Of a stretch of 32,181 nt of DNA, positions 8,026-16,458 are shown piece after piece. The position numbers were made by a program, and so were the translations under genes. The notes beneath the pieces were generated by a model that was not told where the DNA came from, ran no database searches, and saw only the letters and a list, made by a program, of their open reading frames with translations. The stretch covers positions 1 through 32,181 of the forward strand of contig JAGNYI010000034.1 of the NCBI GenBank assembly GCA_017985015.1, in the 5' to 3' direction. Numbering within the stretch: the stretch's first letter is position 1; every line of letters starts with the position of its first letter. The stretch is from Giesbergeria sp. (GTDB lineage Bacteria; Pseudomonadota; Gammaproteobacteria; Burkholderiales; Burkholderiaceae_C).

Positions 8026-8856
8026 TCAGTCGCCCGATGCGTTGGCGGCGATCTCGGGCAGCCCGCGCAAGCGTTCGTACACCGGCGCGAAATCGGCCGC
8101 CGTCATGTCGAACAGGTCCTGGAAGCTGTCGATAACGAAATACGTCTCCTGGAAGCTGTCGATCTTGTAGCGGGTGCGCATGGTGCGCTCAAGCTGCAGC
8201 GGCCGGCGCTGCGGTGCGCTGCTTTGCACCGAATACGGCAGCTCGCCTGACGAACTCAGAATGCCTGCGCCATAGGCGCGCAGGGTGCCGGCTTCGCGGA
8301 TGAGCCCAAATTCGATGGTGTACCAATACAAGCGCGAGAGCATTTCGCAGGCGCCCAGGCGCTCGGCCTTGAGGCCGCCCTGGCCGTAACGCTGCACGTA
8401 ATCGGCAAACACCGGGTTGAACAACAGCGGCACATGGCCGAACAGGTCGTGAAAGATGTCGGGCTCGACGATGTAGTCGAACTCCTCAGGCGTGCGGATC
8501 CAGTCCGTCACCGGGAACTTGCGGTTCGCGAGCAGGGTGAAGAAAGGCACTTCGGGGATCAAGCCCGGCACACCGACGATCTCCCAGCCGGTGGCGTTCC
8601 TGAGGCGCCCATTCACTTCATCGAAGCGTGGTATGCGGTCTTGCGCGCCCAGCGACGGCAGCGCGGCGATGAAGGCCTCGCTGGCCAAGCCTGGCAGCAG
8701 CGCCGACTGGCGGGCGTAAAGGCGCCGGTAGGTGTCATGGTCCTGCTCGGTGTAGCGGGCGTAGTCTTGCGGGCAGGTGTAGTCGGCGCCCGCGCGGGCG
8801 TAGTCGCCACGCGGGGGGCGCTCGCTGGCGCCATAGACAACGGGTTCGACGGCCAT
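8026..8856 (-). CDS. phhA: Phenylalanine 4-monooxygenase
   Basis: A 276-residue bacterial aromatic amino acid hydroxylase, single catalytic domain, usual length. It hydroxylates phenylalanine to tyrosine with a tetrahydropterin and O2. The iron ligands are visible: His136 and His141 in DIFHDLFGHVPLL and Glu182 in YWYTIEFGLI. The pterin/substrate region GLIPEVPFF is also present. The start at 8856 is supported by a strong AAGGAG site seven to eight bases upstream. It is downstream of hppD on the same strand; the roughly 180-base gap is filled mostly by a GC-rich repeat. A pterin-4a-carbinolamine dehydratase (phhB) is not in the window. The 3' end converges with the alpha/beta hydrolase across repeat copy B. 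Confidence 0.96.
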   Translation of the reverse strand: MAVEPVVYGASERPPRGDYARAGADYTCPQDYARYTEQDHDTYRRLYARQSALLPGLASEAFIAALPSLGAQDRIPRFDEVNGRLRNATGWEIVGVPGLIPEVPFFTLLANRKFPVTDWIRTPEEFDYIVEPDIFHDLFGHVPLLFNPVFADYVQRYGQGGLKAERLGACEMLSRLYWYTIEFGLIREAGTLRAYGAGILSSSGELPYSVQSSAPQRRPLQLERTMRTRYKIDSFQETYFVIDSFQDLFDMTAADFAPVYERLRGLPEIAANASGD

Positions 8857-8889
8857 GGGGTCTCCTTTTCAGTCTTTATGGGGCATGCA

Positions 8890-9031
8890 CCGGCCACGGC
8901 GCATGCAACTGGCGCGGCCCAGGCCAGGGCCGCCGCGCAAGGGCCGCCCCGCCGCGCTGGCGGCGTCCCCTGCCCGCATCGCGCAGCGATGCGAGAGCGG
9001 GGGAAGGAGCGGAGCGACACAGGGGGTGTCT
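8890..9031 (+). repeat. GC-rich interspersed repeat (ERSDTGGVS type), copy 1
   Basis: The stretch between hppD and phhA is the inverted counterpart of 30769-30897. The shared part is easiest to see in gcgacacagggggtgt (9014-9029), the reverse complement of acaccccctgtgtcgc (30771-30786). The similarity continues through ggcggcgtcccc and gcgcaagggcc. In one frame the repeat translates as GKERSDTGGVS, a string that recurs in spurious predicted proteins. No gene is seen here. Confidence 0.75.
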
Positions 9032-9035
9032 CTTT

Positions 9036-10175
9036 TCAGGCTGGTGCCTTGAGCACACCGCGGCGGATCTGGTCGAGCTCGATGGATTCAAACAGCGCCT
9101 TGAAGTTGCCGTTGCCGAAGCCGTCGTCGCCCTTGCGCTGAATGAACTCGAAGAAGATGGGGCCGAGCTGGTTTTCGCTGAAGATCTGCAGCAACAGGGC
9201 GTCCTTTTTGCCGTCGATCAGGATCTTGCGCTTGTGCAGTTCTTCGAGCGGCTCGCCATGGCCGGGTATGCGTTGGTCCACCAGCTCGTAGTAGGTGTCA
9301 ATGGTGTCGAGCAAGCGCACGCCGCTGGCGCGCAGGCGGTCCACAGTTTGGTACAAATCGTCCGATCCCATGGCAATGTGCTGAATGCCTTCGCCCTTGT
9401 AGCTATCCAGGTACTCTTGGATCTGGCCGGGGTTCTCCTTGCCTTCCTCGTTGATCGGGATACGAATCTTGCCGCAGGGGCTGGTCATGGCCTTGCTCTT
9501 GACGCCGGTCACCTGGCCTTCGATGTCGAAATAGCGGATTTCACGGAAGTTGAACAACCGTTCGTAAAAATCAGCCCACTCGCCCATGCGGCCGCGGTGC
9601 ACGTTGTGCGTCAGGTGGTCGATGTAGGTCAGTCCGTGGCCGAAGGGGGCTAAGGCCTCCTGGGCGCTGACGCCGGGCAGGGCTTCGAAATCGACGTCAA
9701 AAAAGCCGATGTTGCCGATGTCGCCCGGCTGCGCGCCGCCCTTGCCGCGCCAGCGGTCGACAAAGTAAATCAGGCTGTCGCCCACGCCTTTGATGGCCGG
9801 GATGTTCAGTTCGCCTGGGCCCGCGTTGCCCGCGTAACCCCAGGCGCCCAGCGACACGGCGCGCTCGTAGGCCGCCTTGGCGTCGTGCACGCGGAACGCT
9901 ATGGCGCAGACGCTGGGGCCGTGGTGGCGCGCAAAACGCTGGGCAAAGCTGTCGGGTTCGGCGTTGATCAGGAAGTTGATCGTGCCCTGGCGGTAGAGGG
10001 TGACGTTCTTGTGGCGGTGGCGCGCCACCGGCTTGAAGCCCATGGCCTCGAAGGCGCGGCCCATGGCGGTTGGATCGGGCGCGGCGTATTCAATGAACTC
10101 AAAGCCGTCGGTGCCCATGGGGTTGTCCCAGGCGGCAGGGGCGTCGGCGGTCGCAAGGATCTCGGTGGGGTGCAT
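9036..10175 (-). CDS. hppD: 4-hydroxyphenylpyruvate dioxygenase
   Basis: A 379-residue non-haem iron dioxygenase of the vicinal-oxygen-chelate fold. It converts 4-hydroxyphenylpyruvate to homogentisate in tyrosine breakdown. The C-terminal domain holds the iron triad: His187 in YIDHLTHNVHRGRM, His266 in GEGIQHIAMGSDD and Glu343 in GPIFFEFIQRKGDDGFGNGN. The degenerate N-terminal half carries FEFIEYAAPDP. The start is ATG at 10175 (MHPTEILATA), preceded by GGAGACAGC; the upstream in-frame extension to 10373 is Arg-rich and covers the leader inverted repeats, so it is not coding. It probably heads an operon with phhA. The leader at 10210-10277 has inverted repeats that could be a regulator's operator. 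Confidence 0.96.
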   Translation of the reverse strand: MHPTEILATADAPAAWDNPMGTDGFEFIEYAAPDPTAMGRAFEAMGFKPVARHRHKNVTLYRQGTINFLINAEPDSFAQRFARHHGPSVCAIAFRVHDAKAAYERAVSLGAWGYAGNAGPGELNIPAIKGVGDSLIYFVDRWRGKGGAQPGDIGNIGFFDVDFEALPGVSAQEALAPFGHGLTYIDHLTHNVHRGRMGEWADFYERLFNFREIRYFDIEGQVTGVKSKAMTSPCGKIRIPINEEGKENPGQIQEYLDSYKGEGIQHIAMGSDDLYQTVDRLRASGVRLLDTIDTYYELVDQRIPGHGEPLEELHKRKILIDGKKDALLLQIFSENQLGPIFFEFIQRKGDDGFGNGNFKALFESIELDQIRRGVLKAPA

Positions 10176-10209
10176 GCTGTCTCCGTCTTGTGGAAGGTTT
10201 TTGGCGCTG

Positions 10210-10277
10210 GTTCGCGAAGCTCTGATGCGACGCGCGCGCCGTCGCGAACGAACTCCTGCACTGTAGAGGGCAGTTCG
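10210..10277 (-). promoter_or_regulatory. Inverted repeats in the hppD leader (candidate operator)
   Basis: GTTCGCGA (10210-10217) and TCGCGAAC (10242-10249) form a perfect 8-bp inverted repeat 24 bases apart. CGAACT (10249-10254) and AGTTCG (10272-10277) form a second overlapping pair. All share GTTCG. They lie 35 to 100 bases upstream of the hppD ATG, where a regulator or RNA polymerase would bind. Which regulator binds is unknown. Confidence 0.4.
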
Positions 10278-10390
10278 ATCAATATTTAGGCGAATTGTTG
10301 GGATTTTGCGCAGGTTTATGCGACAACCCTGCGCTACGTCAATGCGCGGCAACGGCGCGGCTGCGGCGCCCAAAAGGGCGCAACGCTATG

Positions 10391-11332
10391 TCAGCGGGCC
10401 GAAGCAGCGCGCACCGCCAGCGCCGCATCGAGCCGCAATTGCTCCTGCGGCGTGAAGCTGCGATCGCGCAACTGCGCCAGGGCATGGGCGTCGGTCTGGC
10501 TTGTCTGGGCGCGTGCATAGTCGTCCAGCCGCGCGTTCCAGTCGCGGTCCTGGGCGTCCAGTTGGGCCAGGCGCTGGGCTGCGTCCTCGCCCAAGCGCGC
10601 ACTGCGCTGCACAAAGCGGGTGCGGTCATCGGTTCCGGCCGCGTTGAAGGCGGCGGTTTGTGCGCCCACGTCTTCTTGCACCACGCTTTGGGCGCGTTCG
10701 GCGCGTTGCTGCGGGTCGAGTTCGGTTTCTGTGCCCGCGAGCGCTTGGCGGCGCTGCTCCGCGGTCAGATCGGGGTTGCGTTCGATCTCCAGGCGCGCCA
10801 GGGTGTAGCGGTCGAGCGCCTGCTGGTCGGCAAACAGCGCATCGAATTCGGGTTCGTCGAAATACTGGCGGCGCAGTGCATCGCGCGCCTGCAGCACGTC
10901 GCGCAGGGCCCGAGGGTCGGTGGCGTCCTGCGGTGGCTTGAGTTCGCCCAGGGCGACGCGGTAGTCCACATAGCGCTCGGCCAGTGCCAGCGCGCGCGTG
11001 CTGAGCGCCTCGCCAAAGCGCCGCGCCACCAACTCGGCCAGGCGGCGCTTCAAGGCTTGTGGATCGGGCATGTCGCCGGCTTCCAGCAGCATCGCTTCCA
11101 GTTCATCGCGCACCCCTGGGGTGAGCAGGGGGTCGGCGGCGGTGGAACTCAGCGCGGACGTCCCACGGGGTGCAAGCGGTTCACCGTTGCGCATCGGCGA
11201 TGCCCCGGCGCCTGCCGGCAGCTTTGCCACGTTTTGCGCAGCTGATTTTTCAATGTCCTGCGGCACCAGCCACCATGCGCCGGCCGCAAGCACTGCGGCC
11301 GTGCACATCAGGGCGATGGTGCGCCCAGTCAC
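10391..11332 (-). CDS. lifO: Lipase-specific foldase (lipase secretion chaperone)
   Basis: A 313-residue steric chaperone of the Lif family. It has an N-terminal membrane anchor (about residues 5-22, IALMCTAAVLAAGAWWLVP), an Ala/Pro-rich linker and a long helical periplasmic domain. The segment LRRQYFDEPEFDALF lies in the region of the conserved Lif motif (RxxFDY-type), though the match is loose. The family folds its cognate lipase in the periplasm before type II secretion. It uses a GTG start at 11332 that overlaps the lipase TGA stop as GTGA, so translation is probably coupled and the two are made together. Confidence 0.9.
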   Translation of the reverse strand: MTGRTIALMCTAAVLAAGAWWLVPQDIEKSAAQNVAKLPAGAGASPMRNGEPLAPRGTSALSSTAADPLLTPGVRDELEAMLLEAGDMPDPQALKRRLAELVARRFGEALSTRALALAERYVDYRVALGELKPPQDATDPRALRDVLQARDALRRQYFDEPEFDALFADQQALDRYTLARLEIERNPDLTAEQRRQALAGTETELDPQQRAERAQSVVQEDVGAQTAAFNAAGTDDRTRFVQRSARLGEDAAQRLAQLDAQDRDWNARLDDYARAQTSQTDAHALAQLRDRSFTPQEQLRLDAALAVRAASAR

Positions 11333-12267
11333 AGCCCGGCGTTCTTCAGGCGGTTGGCCTGCTCACGGTACAGCGTGACCGGGTCGGGTGAGAACCAGTC
11401 GCGCAGGCCCACCATCTGGTTGACTTCGTCCAGGTGGTTCTGCCGGTAGTCGCCCAGGTGGCGGCCCAGGTGTGCCGAGCAAGCCGCAACCAGTCCATCG
11501 TTGGCTTCGCCAAACACCAGGCCCGTGGCAAACAAGGCCGCGTCGCTCGGGTCAAGCACGTTGGTCAGCGTGTTCTTGCCGGTCCAGGAGTAATAGCGCA
11601 CGCCCGCCACGAGCTCGGCGCCGTTGCCACAGCCGCTGGCGGGCACGCCTGCGCCAAAGCGCTGGTTGAAGCGGGCCGATCCGGTCGTGGTCAGCGAATC
11701 GAGGGCGGCGGTGGGCATCTGCGGCAGGCCGCTGCCGCCCGAGGCCAGGTTGATCAAGGTCACCAGGGCACCAGCGGCGCCCTTGGCAACCGTCTCGCCC
11801 ACACTGCCGGCTGGAGCCACGCCGCGCAGGACGTCGGCCACGCGCGAACCGCGGTTGACGCCGCCGACCGAAGTAACCGAAGCAACGAGTTGCGGCGCCA
11901 CGCCGGCCACATAGCGTGCCGTGGGGCCGCCGTGGGAGTGGCCGATCAGGTTCACCTTGGCTGCGCCGGTGATCGCCAGAATGTTGCGCACCTGCGCGAG
12001 CAGCTGTTCGCCGCGCACCTCGGTGCTGTTGGCGGCCGAGACCTGCGCCACGTAGACCTGGGCGCCGCTCTGGCGCAGGTTGCTTGGGATGCCGTAGAAA
12101 TAATCGAGACCAAAGACCGAATCAAAACCGAACAGCCCATGTACCAAGACGATGGGATAGCGTGTCTGGGCATAGTTGCTCGCGGCGGTGGCAGGCAGCG
12201 CGGCGGCAAACAGCAGAGCCAAAGCGAATAGCCAGCGCCTGCGCAACTGGCGGAAAAATGCGGTCAT
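11329..12267 (-). CDS. lip: Secreted triacylglycerol lipase (family I, foldase-dependent)
   Basis: A 312-residue lipase precursor. A signal peptide (RRRW then LFALALLFAAALPATAA) is likely cut near residue 29. Mature features: YPIVLVHGLFGFD (oxyanion), nucleophile Ser111 in LIGHSHGGPTARYVA, Asp257 in NDGLVAACS and His278 in NHLDEVNQ, matching the Pseudomonas/Burkholderia family I triad. Cys213 and Cys263 fit the conserved disulfide; Asp280 and an Asp near 239-242 fit the calcium site. The start at 12267 has an AGGAGA site; longer in-frame extensions run into the intergenic region. It hydrolyses long-chain triglycerides outside the cell after type II secretion. The foldase gene follows with a 4-base overlap. 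Calling it family I.1 rather than I.2 is less certain. Confidence 0.95.
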   Translation of the reverse strand: MTAFFRQLRRRWLFALALLFAAALPATAASNYAQTRYPIVLVHGLFGFDSVFGLDYFYGIPSNLRQSGAQVYVAQVSAANSTEVRGEQLLAQVRNILAITGAAKVNLIGHSHGGPTARYVAGVAPQLVASVTSVGGVNRGSRVADVLRGVAPAGSVGETVAKGAAGALVTLINLASGGSGLPQMPTAALDSLTTTGSARFNQRFGAGVPASGCGNGAELVAGVRYYSWTGKNTLTNVLDPSDAALFATGLVFGEANDGLVAACSAHLGRHLGDYRQNHLDEVNQMVGLRDWFSPDPVTLYREQANRLKNAGL

Positions 12268-12297
12268 GGGTGTCTCCTGGTATTTGTAGGAAAAAAA

Positions 12298-12309
12298 GAA
12301 CGCTCGTTC
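12298..12309. promoter_or_regulatory. GAACG-CT-CGTTC palindrome upstream of the lipase gene
   Basis: This short inverted repeat has 5-bp arms and a 2-bp centre, lies in an A/T-rich context (A7 before, T5 after) and sits about 30 bases upstream of the lipase ATG. The shape resembles operators of TetR-type regulators. No TetR gene is in the window, and the divergent Lrp regulator may use other sites. Confidence 0.3.
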
Positions 12310-12417
12310 GTTTTTGTGAAAAGAATTATTTCTGTGGCAGCCCTGGCTGCGTATCCGGAGATACCCGGGTTGCCGCAAGTCGCGCAGACGGAACCTGTAT
12401 CGATAAAATCCTGCGTA

Positions 12418-12900
12418 ATGCAAATCAAAGACGCACTCGACAAGCTGGATCGGTCTATCCTGCGCTGTCTACAAGCCAACGGCCGCGAAACCTACGACGT
12501 CATCGGAGAGCAGGTGGGCCTTTCTCCCAGCGCGGTCTTGCGCCGCGTCAAGCGCCTGGAAGAGGTGGGGGTGATTGACCGCTACGTGGCACTGGTCAAG
12601 CCCGAATCGGTGGGTTTGGGGCTGACCGCCTACCTCAACGTGCGGCTGGAAAAGGCCACGGAGAGCCACAAGCGCAATCCGATGGACGTGTTTCGCGCGG
12701 CCGTCCAGACCTGGCCAGAAGTGGTGGAGTGCGCTTCGCTGACCGGAGAGATGGACTACCTGCTGCGCGTGGTGGTAGCCGACATGGCCCATTACAGCCG
12801 CTTCATCATGGAGACGCTGCTCAAGCACCCGAGCGTGCAGGACTGCAAGACCAGCTTTGTGCTGGATCACGTGAAGGCCACGACGGCGGTGCCGGTCTGA
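12418..12900 (+). CDS. Lrp/AsnC family transcriptional regulator
   Basis: A 160-residue regulator of standard length. The N-terminal winged helix-turn-helix covers about residues 6-58 (LDKLDRSILRCLQANGR, then EQVGLSPSAVLRRVKRLEEVGVI). The C-terminal RAM/AsnC domain covers about residues 70-150 (LTGEMDYLLRVVVADMAHY, FIMETLLKHPSVQDCKTSFVL), which oligomerises and binds amino acids. The start at ATG 12418 (MQIKDALDKLD) fits the family; an in-frame extension to 12316 does not. It is divergent from the lipase across 150 bases. Such regulators often sit beside the amino acid genes they control; hppD-phhA is 2.2 kb away beyond the lipase pair, so it is a candidate target. The ligand is unknown. Confidence 0.92.
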   Translation: MQIKDALDKLDRSILRCLQANGRETYDVIGEQVGLSPSAVLRRVKRLEEVGVIDRYVALVKPESVGLGLTAYLNVRLEKATESHKRNPMDVFRAAVQTWPEVVECASLTGEMDYLLRVVVADMAHYSRFIMETLLKHPSVQDCKTSFVLDHVKATTAVPV

Positions 12901-13040
12901 CCGCATTTCGCGCCTTTGTCTGACAAGCAGAGAGAATGCAAGCTATTGATTCTATTTGTTAATTTGGCTTTTCAGTCTAATTTGTTGCAATGCAGCAAAA
13001 AAGACTTGGAAAGCACAGTCAGAGCGCCTATATTGCTTGC

Positions 13041-13763
13041 ATGACTGAAACCAAAGACTGGCTCAAGACGTCCTGGGACGCCGGAATGCACCTTTTGCGT
13101 CCCTCAGGCGCACTGTCGTCGGGCGCTTCGCGCAGCCCGCTGATGATTCCCATCCGCTCGCTCGGTCCGCACCACCGGGAGCGCATCGTTCAGCATTTGC
13201 TGAAGCTCGCGCCAGCGGATCGTTACCTGCGGTTTGGCTACTCGGCAAGTGACGAGCAGGTGCGGCGCTACATCGAGCAGCTTGATTTCGAGCGCGACGA
13301 CATCTTTGGTATCTACAACCGCCGTCTCGAACTGATTGCCATGGCGCACTTGGCGTTTGCGCCCAGCACGGCGCACAGTGAATGTGCCGAATTTGGCGTA
13401 TCAGTGCTTGAGCACGCGCGTGGCAGGGGCTACGGCGCGCGTTTGTTCGAGCGTGCTTGTATCCACGCACGCAATGCAAACGTTCGCATGCTGTTCATCC
13501 ATGCGCTTTCAGAAAATACCCCCATGCTCAAAATCGCCCGCTCGGCCGGCGCCGTGGTACGGCGCGATGGCTCGGAGTCCGAAGCTTTTCTGGAGCTTGC
13601 GCCCGCAAGTCTGGACACGCGCATGGCCGAGGTGGTGGAGGATCAGTTCGCCGAACTGGACTACCGCTTCAAACAGCAGGCGCACCAGTTCTGGGCCTTT
13701 TTAAGCGGGATGCAGGCGCTGCGCAGCGCCGCGCCGGACGACGGACCGCCGCCGCCGCACTGA
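13041..13763 (+). CDS. GNAT family N-acetyltransferase
   Basis: A 240-residue protein. The GNAT core is at about residues 35-190. The acetyl-CoA pyrophosphate loop is RGRGYGARLFERA (about 128-140), preceded by the beta-4 strand ECAEFGVSVLEHA. LFIHALSENTPMLKIARSAGAV is the usual motif B region. A helical C-terminal tail (about 195-240) ends in a proline/histidine run and is not part of the domain. The start at ATG 13041 (MTETKDWLKT) is preferred; an earlier ATG at 12990 adds 17 residues. The acceptor, protein or small molecule, is unknown. It stands alone between lrp and corC. Confidence 0.88.
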   Translation: MTETKDWLKTSWDAGMHLLRPSGALSSGASRSPLMIPIRSLGPHHRERIVQHLLKLAPADRYLRFGYSASDEQVRRYIEQLDFERDDIFGIYNRRLELIAMAHLAFAPSTAHSECAEFGVSVLEHARGRGYGARLFERACIHARNANVRMLFIHALSENTPMLKIARSAGAVVRRDGSESEAFLELAPASLDTRMAEVVEDQFAELDYRFKQQAHQFWAFLSGMQALRSAAPDDGPPPPH

Positions 13764-13839
13764 GCCAGTAGGAGGCAGAGCGCCCGCGCCACTACACTAG
13801 CGGTCTGTTTCACTACCGCACGTCCTGCACCCGAAGGCA

Positions 13840-14718
13840 GTGTCCGACCCGCATCCCGCGCGCGCGCTTGACAGAGAAGACAAGCGCACGTTTTTGCAAA
13901 AGCTCGTTGAGTTCATCCACCCAGGACCCGATTCGATCGAGGAATTGGTGGTCATTCTTTCCGAGGCCGAAGACAACGAACTCATCGGACCCGAATCGCG
14001 CGTCATGCTTGAGCGCGTGCTGCGCATGGCCGACCGCACGGCCGGCGACGTCATGGTGGCCGCACCCCGCATGGATTTGCTCGACATCGATGCGTCGATG
14101 GACGAGGTGCTGCGCCTCGTGATCAACACCGCGCATTCGCGCTTTCCGGTCTACCAGGGCGAGCGCGAAAACATCATTGGCGTGCTGATGGCCAAAGACC
14201 TGCTCAAGCTGCAGCGCGCGCCCGAACTGCATGTCCGCACGCTGTTGCGTCCCGCCACCTTTGTGCCCGAGACCAAAGGCCTGAACGATCTGCTGCGCGA
14301 GTTTCGCAGCAACCGCAGCCATTTGGCCGTGGTCATCGACGAGTTTGGTCGCGTGGCCGGCCTCGTCACCATTGAAGACGTGCTCGAAGAAATCGTCGGC
14401 GAGATCGAGGACGAATTCGATATCCCGGAAGACGAGGGCGACATCTTTGCCCTGGCCGACCGCACCTACCGTGTCAGCGGCGACACGCCAGTGGAGCGCG
14501 TCGCCGAAGCCTTTGGCGTTCCGATTGCCGGCAGCGATCCGGAAGACGAGTTCGAGACCATTGGCGGCCTCATCGCGCACGAAATGGGCCATGTGCCCCA
14601 GCGCGGCGAGCACCTGCAGTTCTGCGGCCTGCACTTCGTGGTTTTGCATACCAAGGGCGGCGCGGTGCGCTGGTTCAAGGTGACCGGAGCCACGCAAGAC
14701 CTCGCGCGGCCCGATTGA
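13840..14718 (+). CDS. corC: CorC/YbeX-type CBS-domain protein
   Basis: A 292-residue protein, the same length as E. coli YbeX/CorC. Two CBS domains span about residues 70-195: APRMDLLDIDASMDEVL, SRFPVYQGERENIIGVLMAKDLL, then NRSHLAVVIDEFGRVAGLVTIEDVLEEIVGEI. The C-terminal CorC_HlyC domain follows (about 205-285: DRTYRVSGDTPVERVAEAF). It lacks the membrane DUF21/CNNM part, so it is the short soluble form linked to magnesium/cobalt efflux and ribosome or lipoprotein homeostasis. It starts with GTG at 13840. Its TGA stop overlaps the lnt ATG by one base (TGATG), the conserved ybeX-lnt arrangement. The usual ybeZ and ybeY partners are not upstream here. Confidence 0.93.
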   Translation: MSDPHPARALDREDKRTFLQKLVEFIHPGPDSIEELVVILSEAEDNELIGPESRVMLERVLRMADRTAGDVMVAAPRMDLLDIDASMDEVLRLVINTAHSRFPVYQGERENIIGVLMAKDLLKLQRAPELHVRTLLRPATFVPETKGLNDLLREFRSNRSHLAVVIDEFGRVAGLVTIEDVLEEIVGEIEDEFDIPEDEGDIFALADRTYRVSGDTPVERVAEAFGVPIAGSDPEDEFETIGGLIAHEMGHVPQRGEHLQFCGLHFVVLHTKGGAVRWFKVTGATQDLARPD

Positions 14719-16298
14719 TGCGGGAACTTGGCGGCGCCGCGCGCGCTGGGCTCGCGTGCGTTGCGGGGCTGGCGCAGGCGGCGTCGCTGGCCTGGCCGGG
14801 CAGCGGTGAGCCCCTCTGGTGGCTGCAGATTCTCTCGCTCGCTGTTTTTGCAGGCCTGCTGCGGTCCGCCACGCGCCCCGTCCGTGCCGCTCTGCTGGCC
14901 GGCCTGTTTGCCACGGCCTGGCTGTGCGGGAGCTTCTGGTGGCTATTCACATCACTGCACACCTACGGCGGCCTGCCAGCGCCGCTGGCCGTTCTGGCCG
15001 TGCTGGGGCTCGCGCTGTTCCTTGCGTCGTATTACGCCATTGCGGGCGGGCTCTACGTGCTGCTGGCGCCCGCCTCGCGGCTCGGCGCTGCGCTGCTGTT
15101 CGCCGGGCTCTGGCTGCTGGCCGAGCTGGCGCGCAACACCCTTTGGACAGGGTTTCCATGGGGCGCCGGGGGCTACGCCCACGTGGATGGGCCGCTGGCG
15201 GGGTTGGCCCGGCTGGTCGGCGTCTACGGCATCGGCTTTGTGGCGGCGCTGCTGGCCATGCTGGTCGCCAGCCTGCGCGCCGCAGACCTGCGGCGAACCG
15301 CCGCCTGGCTGCTGCTGGGCACCCTGGCGGGCGGCCTGGCCGCCGCGATCGGGCTGCGCCACTGTGCGCTTGGCGGCTGCAATCGCCCTGCGATCGCGGC
15401 GCACGCGCCGCTTGGTTTGGCGCTGCTACAGGGCAACATCCCGCAGGACGAAAAGTTCCAGGTGGGCAGTGGCGTGCCGACGGCTCTGGCCTGGTACGCG
15501 CGCGAGCTTTCGGCCGCCAGCGCCGCGCTGGTGGTGGCGCCCGAAACCGCGCTGCCCCTGCTGCCGGCGCAACTGCCGCCCGGCTATCTGGAGGCCATCG
15601 CCCGGCGCTACGCAAAGGGCGACCAAGCTGCCATGGTTGGCATTCCGCTGGGGGACATGAAAGCGGGTTACACCAATTCGGTGTTGGGCTTTGCGCCGGC
15701 TCAGGACGCACCGTACCGCTACGACAAACACCACCTTGTGCCTTTCGGGGAATTCATCCCCCCTCTTTTTCGCTGGTTCACCGAGATGATGGATATTCCT
15801 TTGGGTGATTTCGCCCGGGGCCCGCTGAGTCAGCCTGCTTTTCTGTGGCGCGGCGAGCGCATTGCACCCAACATTTGCTACGAAGACCTGTTTGGCGATG
15901 AGATCGCTGCGCAGTTTCGCGTGCCCGAGCAGGCTCCTACTGTGTTGCTGAATCTAAGCAACATTGGCTGGTTCGGCACCGGCCTGGCGATCGACCAGCA
16001 CCTCACGATCAGCCGGATGCGCACACTGGAGTTCGAGCGTCCGATGGTGCGTGCAACCAATACCGGCGCCACCGCCGTCATTGACTACCGCGGGCAGGTC
16101 ACGCACCTCCTGCCTCGGGCGACGCGCGGCGTCCTGCTGGCGCAGGTGCAGGGGCGAAGCGGCGCAGTGACGCCCTTTGCCTGGTGGGCGGCGCGCTGGC
16201 GCCTGGAGCCGCTGTGGCTGCTGGGTGCGATTTGTCTGCTGGCCGGTCTGTTGGCGCGCCGCCGCGCTCGCAACCAACGCCCGAAGCCGCTCGCGTAA
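14718..16298 (+). CDS. lnt: Apolipoprotein N-acyltransferase
   Basis: A 526-residue inner-membrane enzyme that adds the third acyl chain to the N-terminal cysteine of lipoproteins. The first roughly 215 residues hold six or more hydrophobic segments. The periplasmic nitrilase-like domain follows, with the full catalytic triad visible: Glu276 in LVVAPETALPLLP, Lys337 in YDKHHLVPFGEF and Cys387 in APNICYEDLFGDE. A last membrane segment is at about 500-518 (LWLLGAICLLAGLLARRRAR). The start at ATG 14718 overlaps the corC stop; a TTG one codon earlier is less likely. Coupling to corC suggests one operon. Confidence 0.96.
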   Translation: MRELGGAARAGLACVAGLAQAASLAWPGSGEPLWWLQILSLAVFAGLLRSATRPVRAALLAGLFATAWLCGSFWWLFTSLHTYGGLPAPLAVLAVLGLALFLASYYAIAGGLYVLLAPASRLGAALLFAGLWLLAELARNTLWTGFPWGAGGYAHVDGPLAGLARLVGVYGIGFVAALLAMLVASLRAADLRRTAAWLLLGTLAGGLAAAIGLRHCALGGCNRPAIAAHAPLGLALLQGNIPQDEKFQVGSGVPTALAWYARELSAASAALVVAPETALPLLPAQLPPGYLEAIARRYAKGDQAAMVGIPLGDMKAGYTNSVLGFAPAQDAPYRYDKHHLVPFGEFIPPLFRWFTEMMDIPLGDFARGPLSQPAFLWRGERIAPNICYEDLFGDEIAAQFRVPEQAPTVLLNLSNIGWFGTGLAIDQHLTISRMRTLEFERPMVRATNTGATAVIDYRGQVTHLLPRATRGVLLAQVQGRSGAVTPFAWWAARWRLEPLWLLGAICLLAGLLARRRARNQRPKPLA

Positions 16299-16458
16299 AG
16301 CCTCTCTACAATCGGGTCTAGACGCAATCATCTAAAAATGGCACTTTCCGCCTGTCTGGGCAGCGCTTGAGCAAGCGACCGGCTCCGACGGGGCGGGGCA
16401 GGGCAGGGCACTACCCACAGAATGAGCGCTGCGCGGGCAGCCCTGGAGCACGATTCAC

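Noticed and set aside
12934-12975. An AT-rich stretch with caagctattgat before the GNAT gene, resembling the repeat's right half
   Set aside because: The core is absent and the match is about eight bases. It is equally well explained as an ordinary promoter region.
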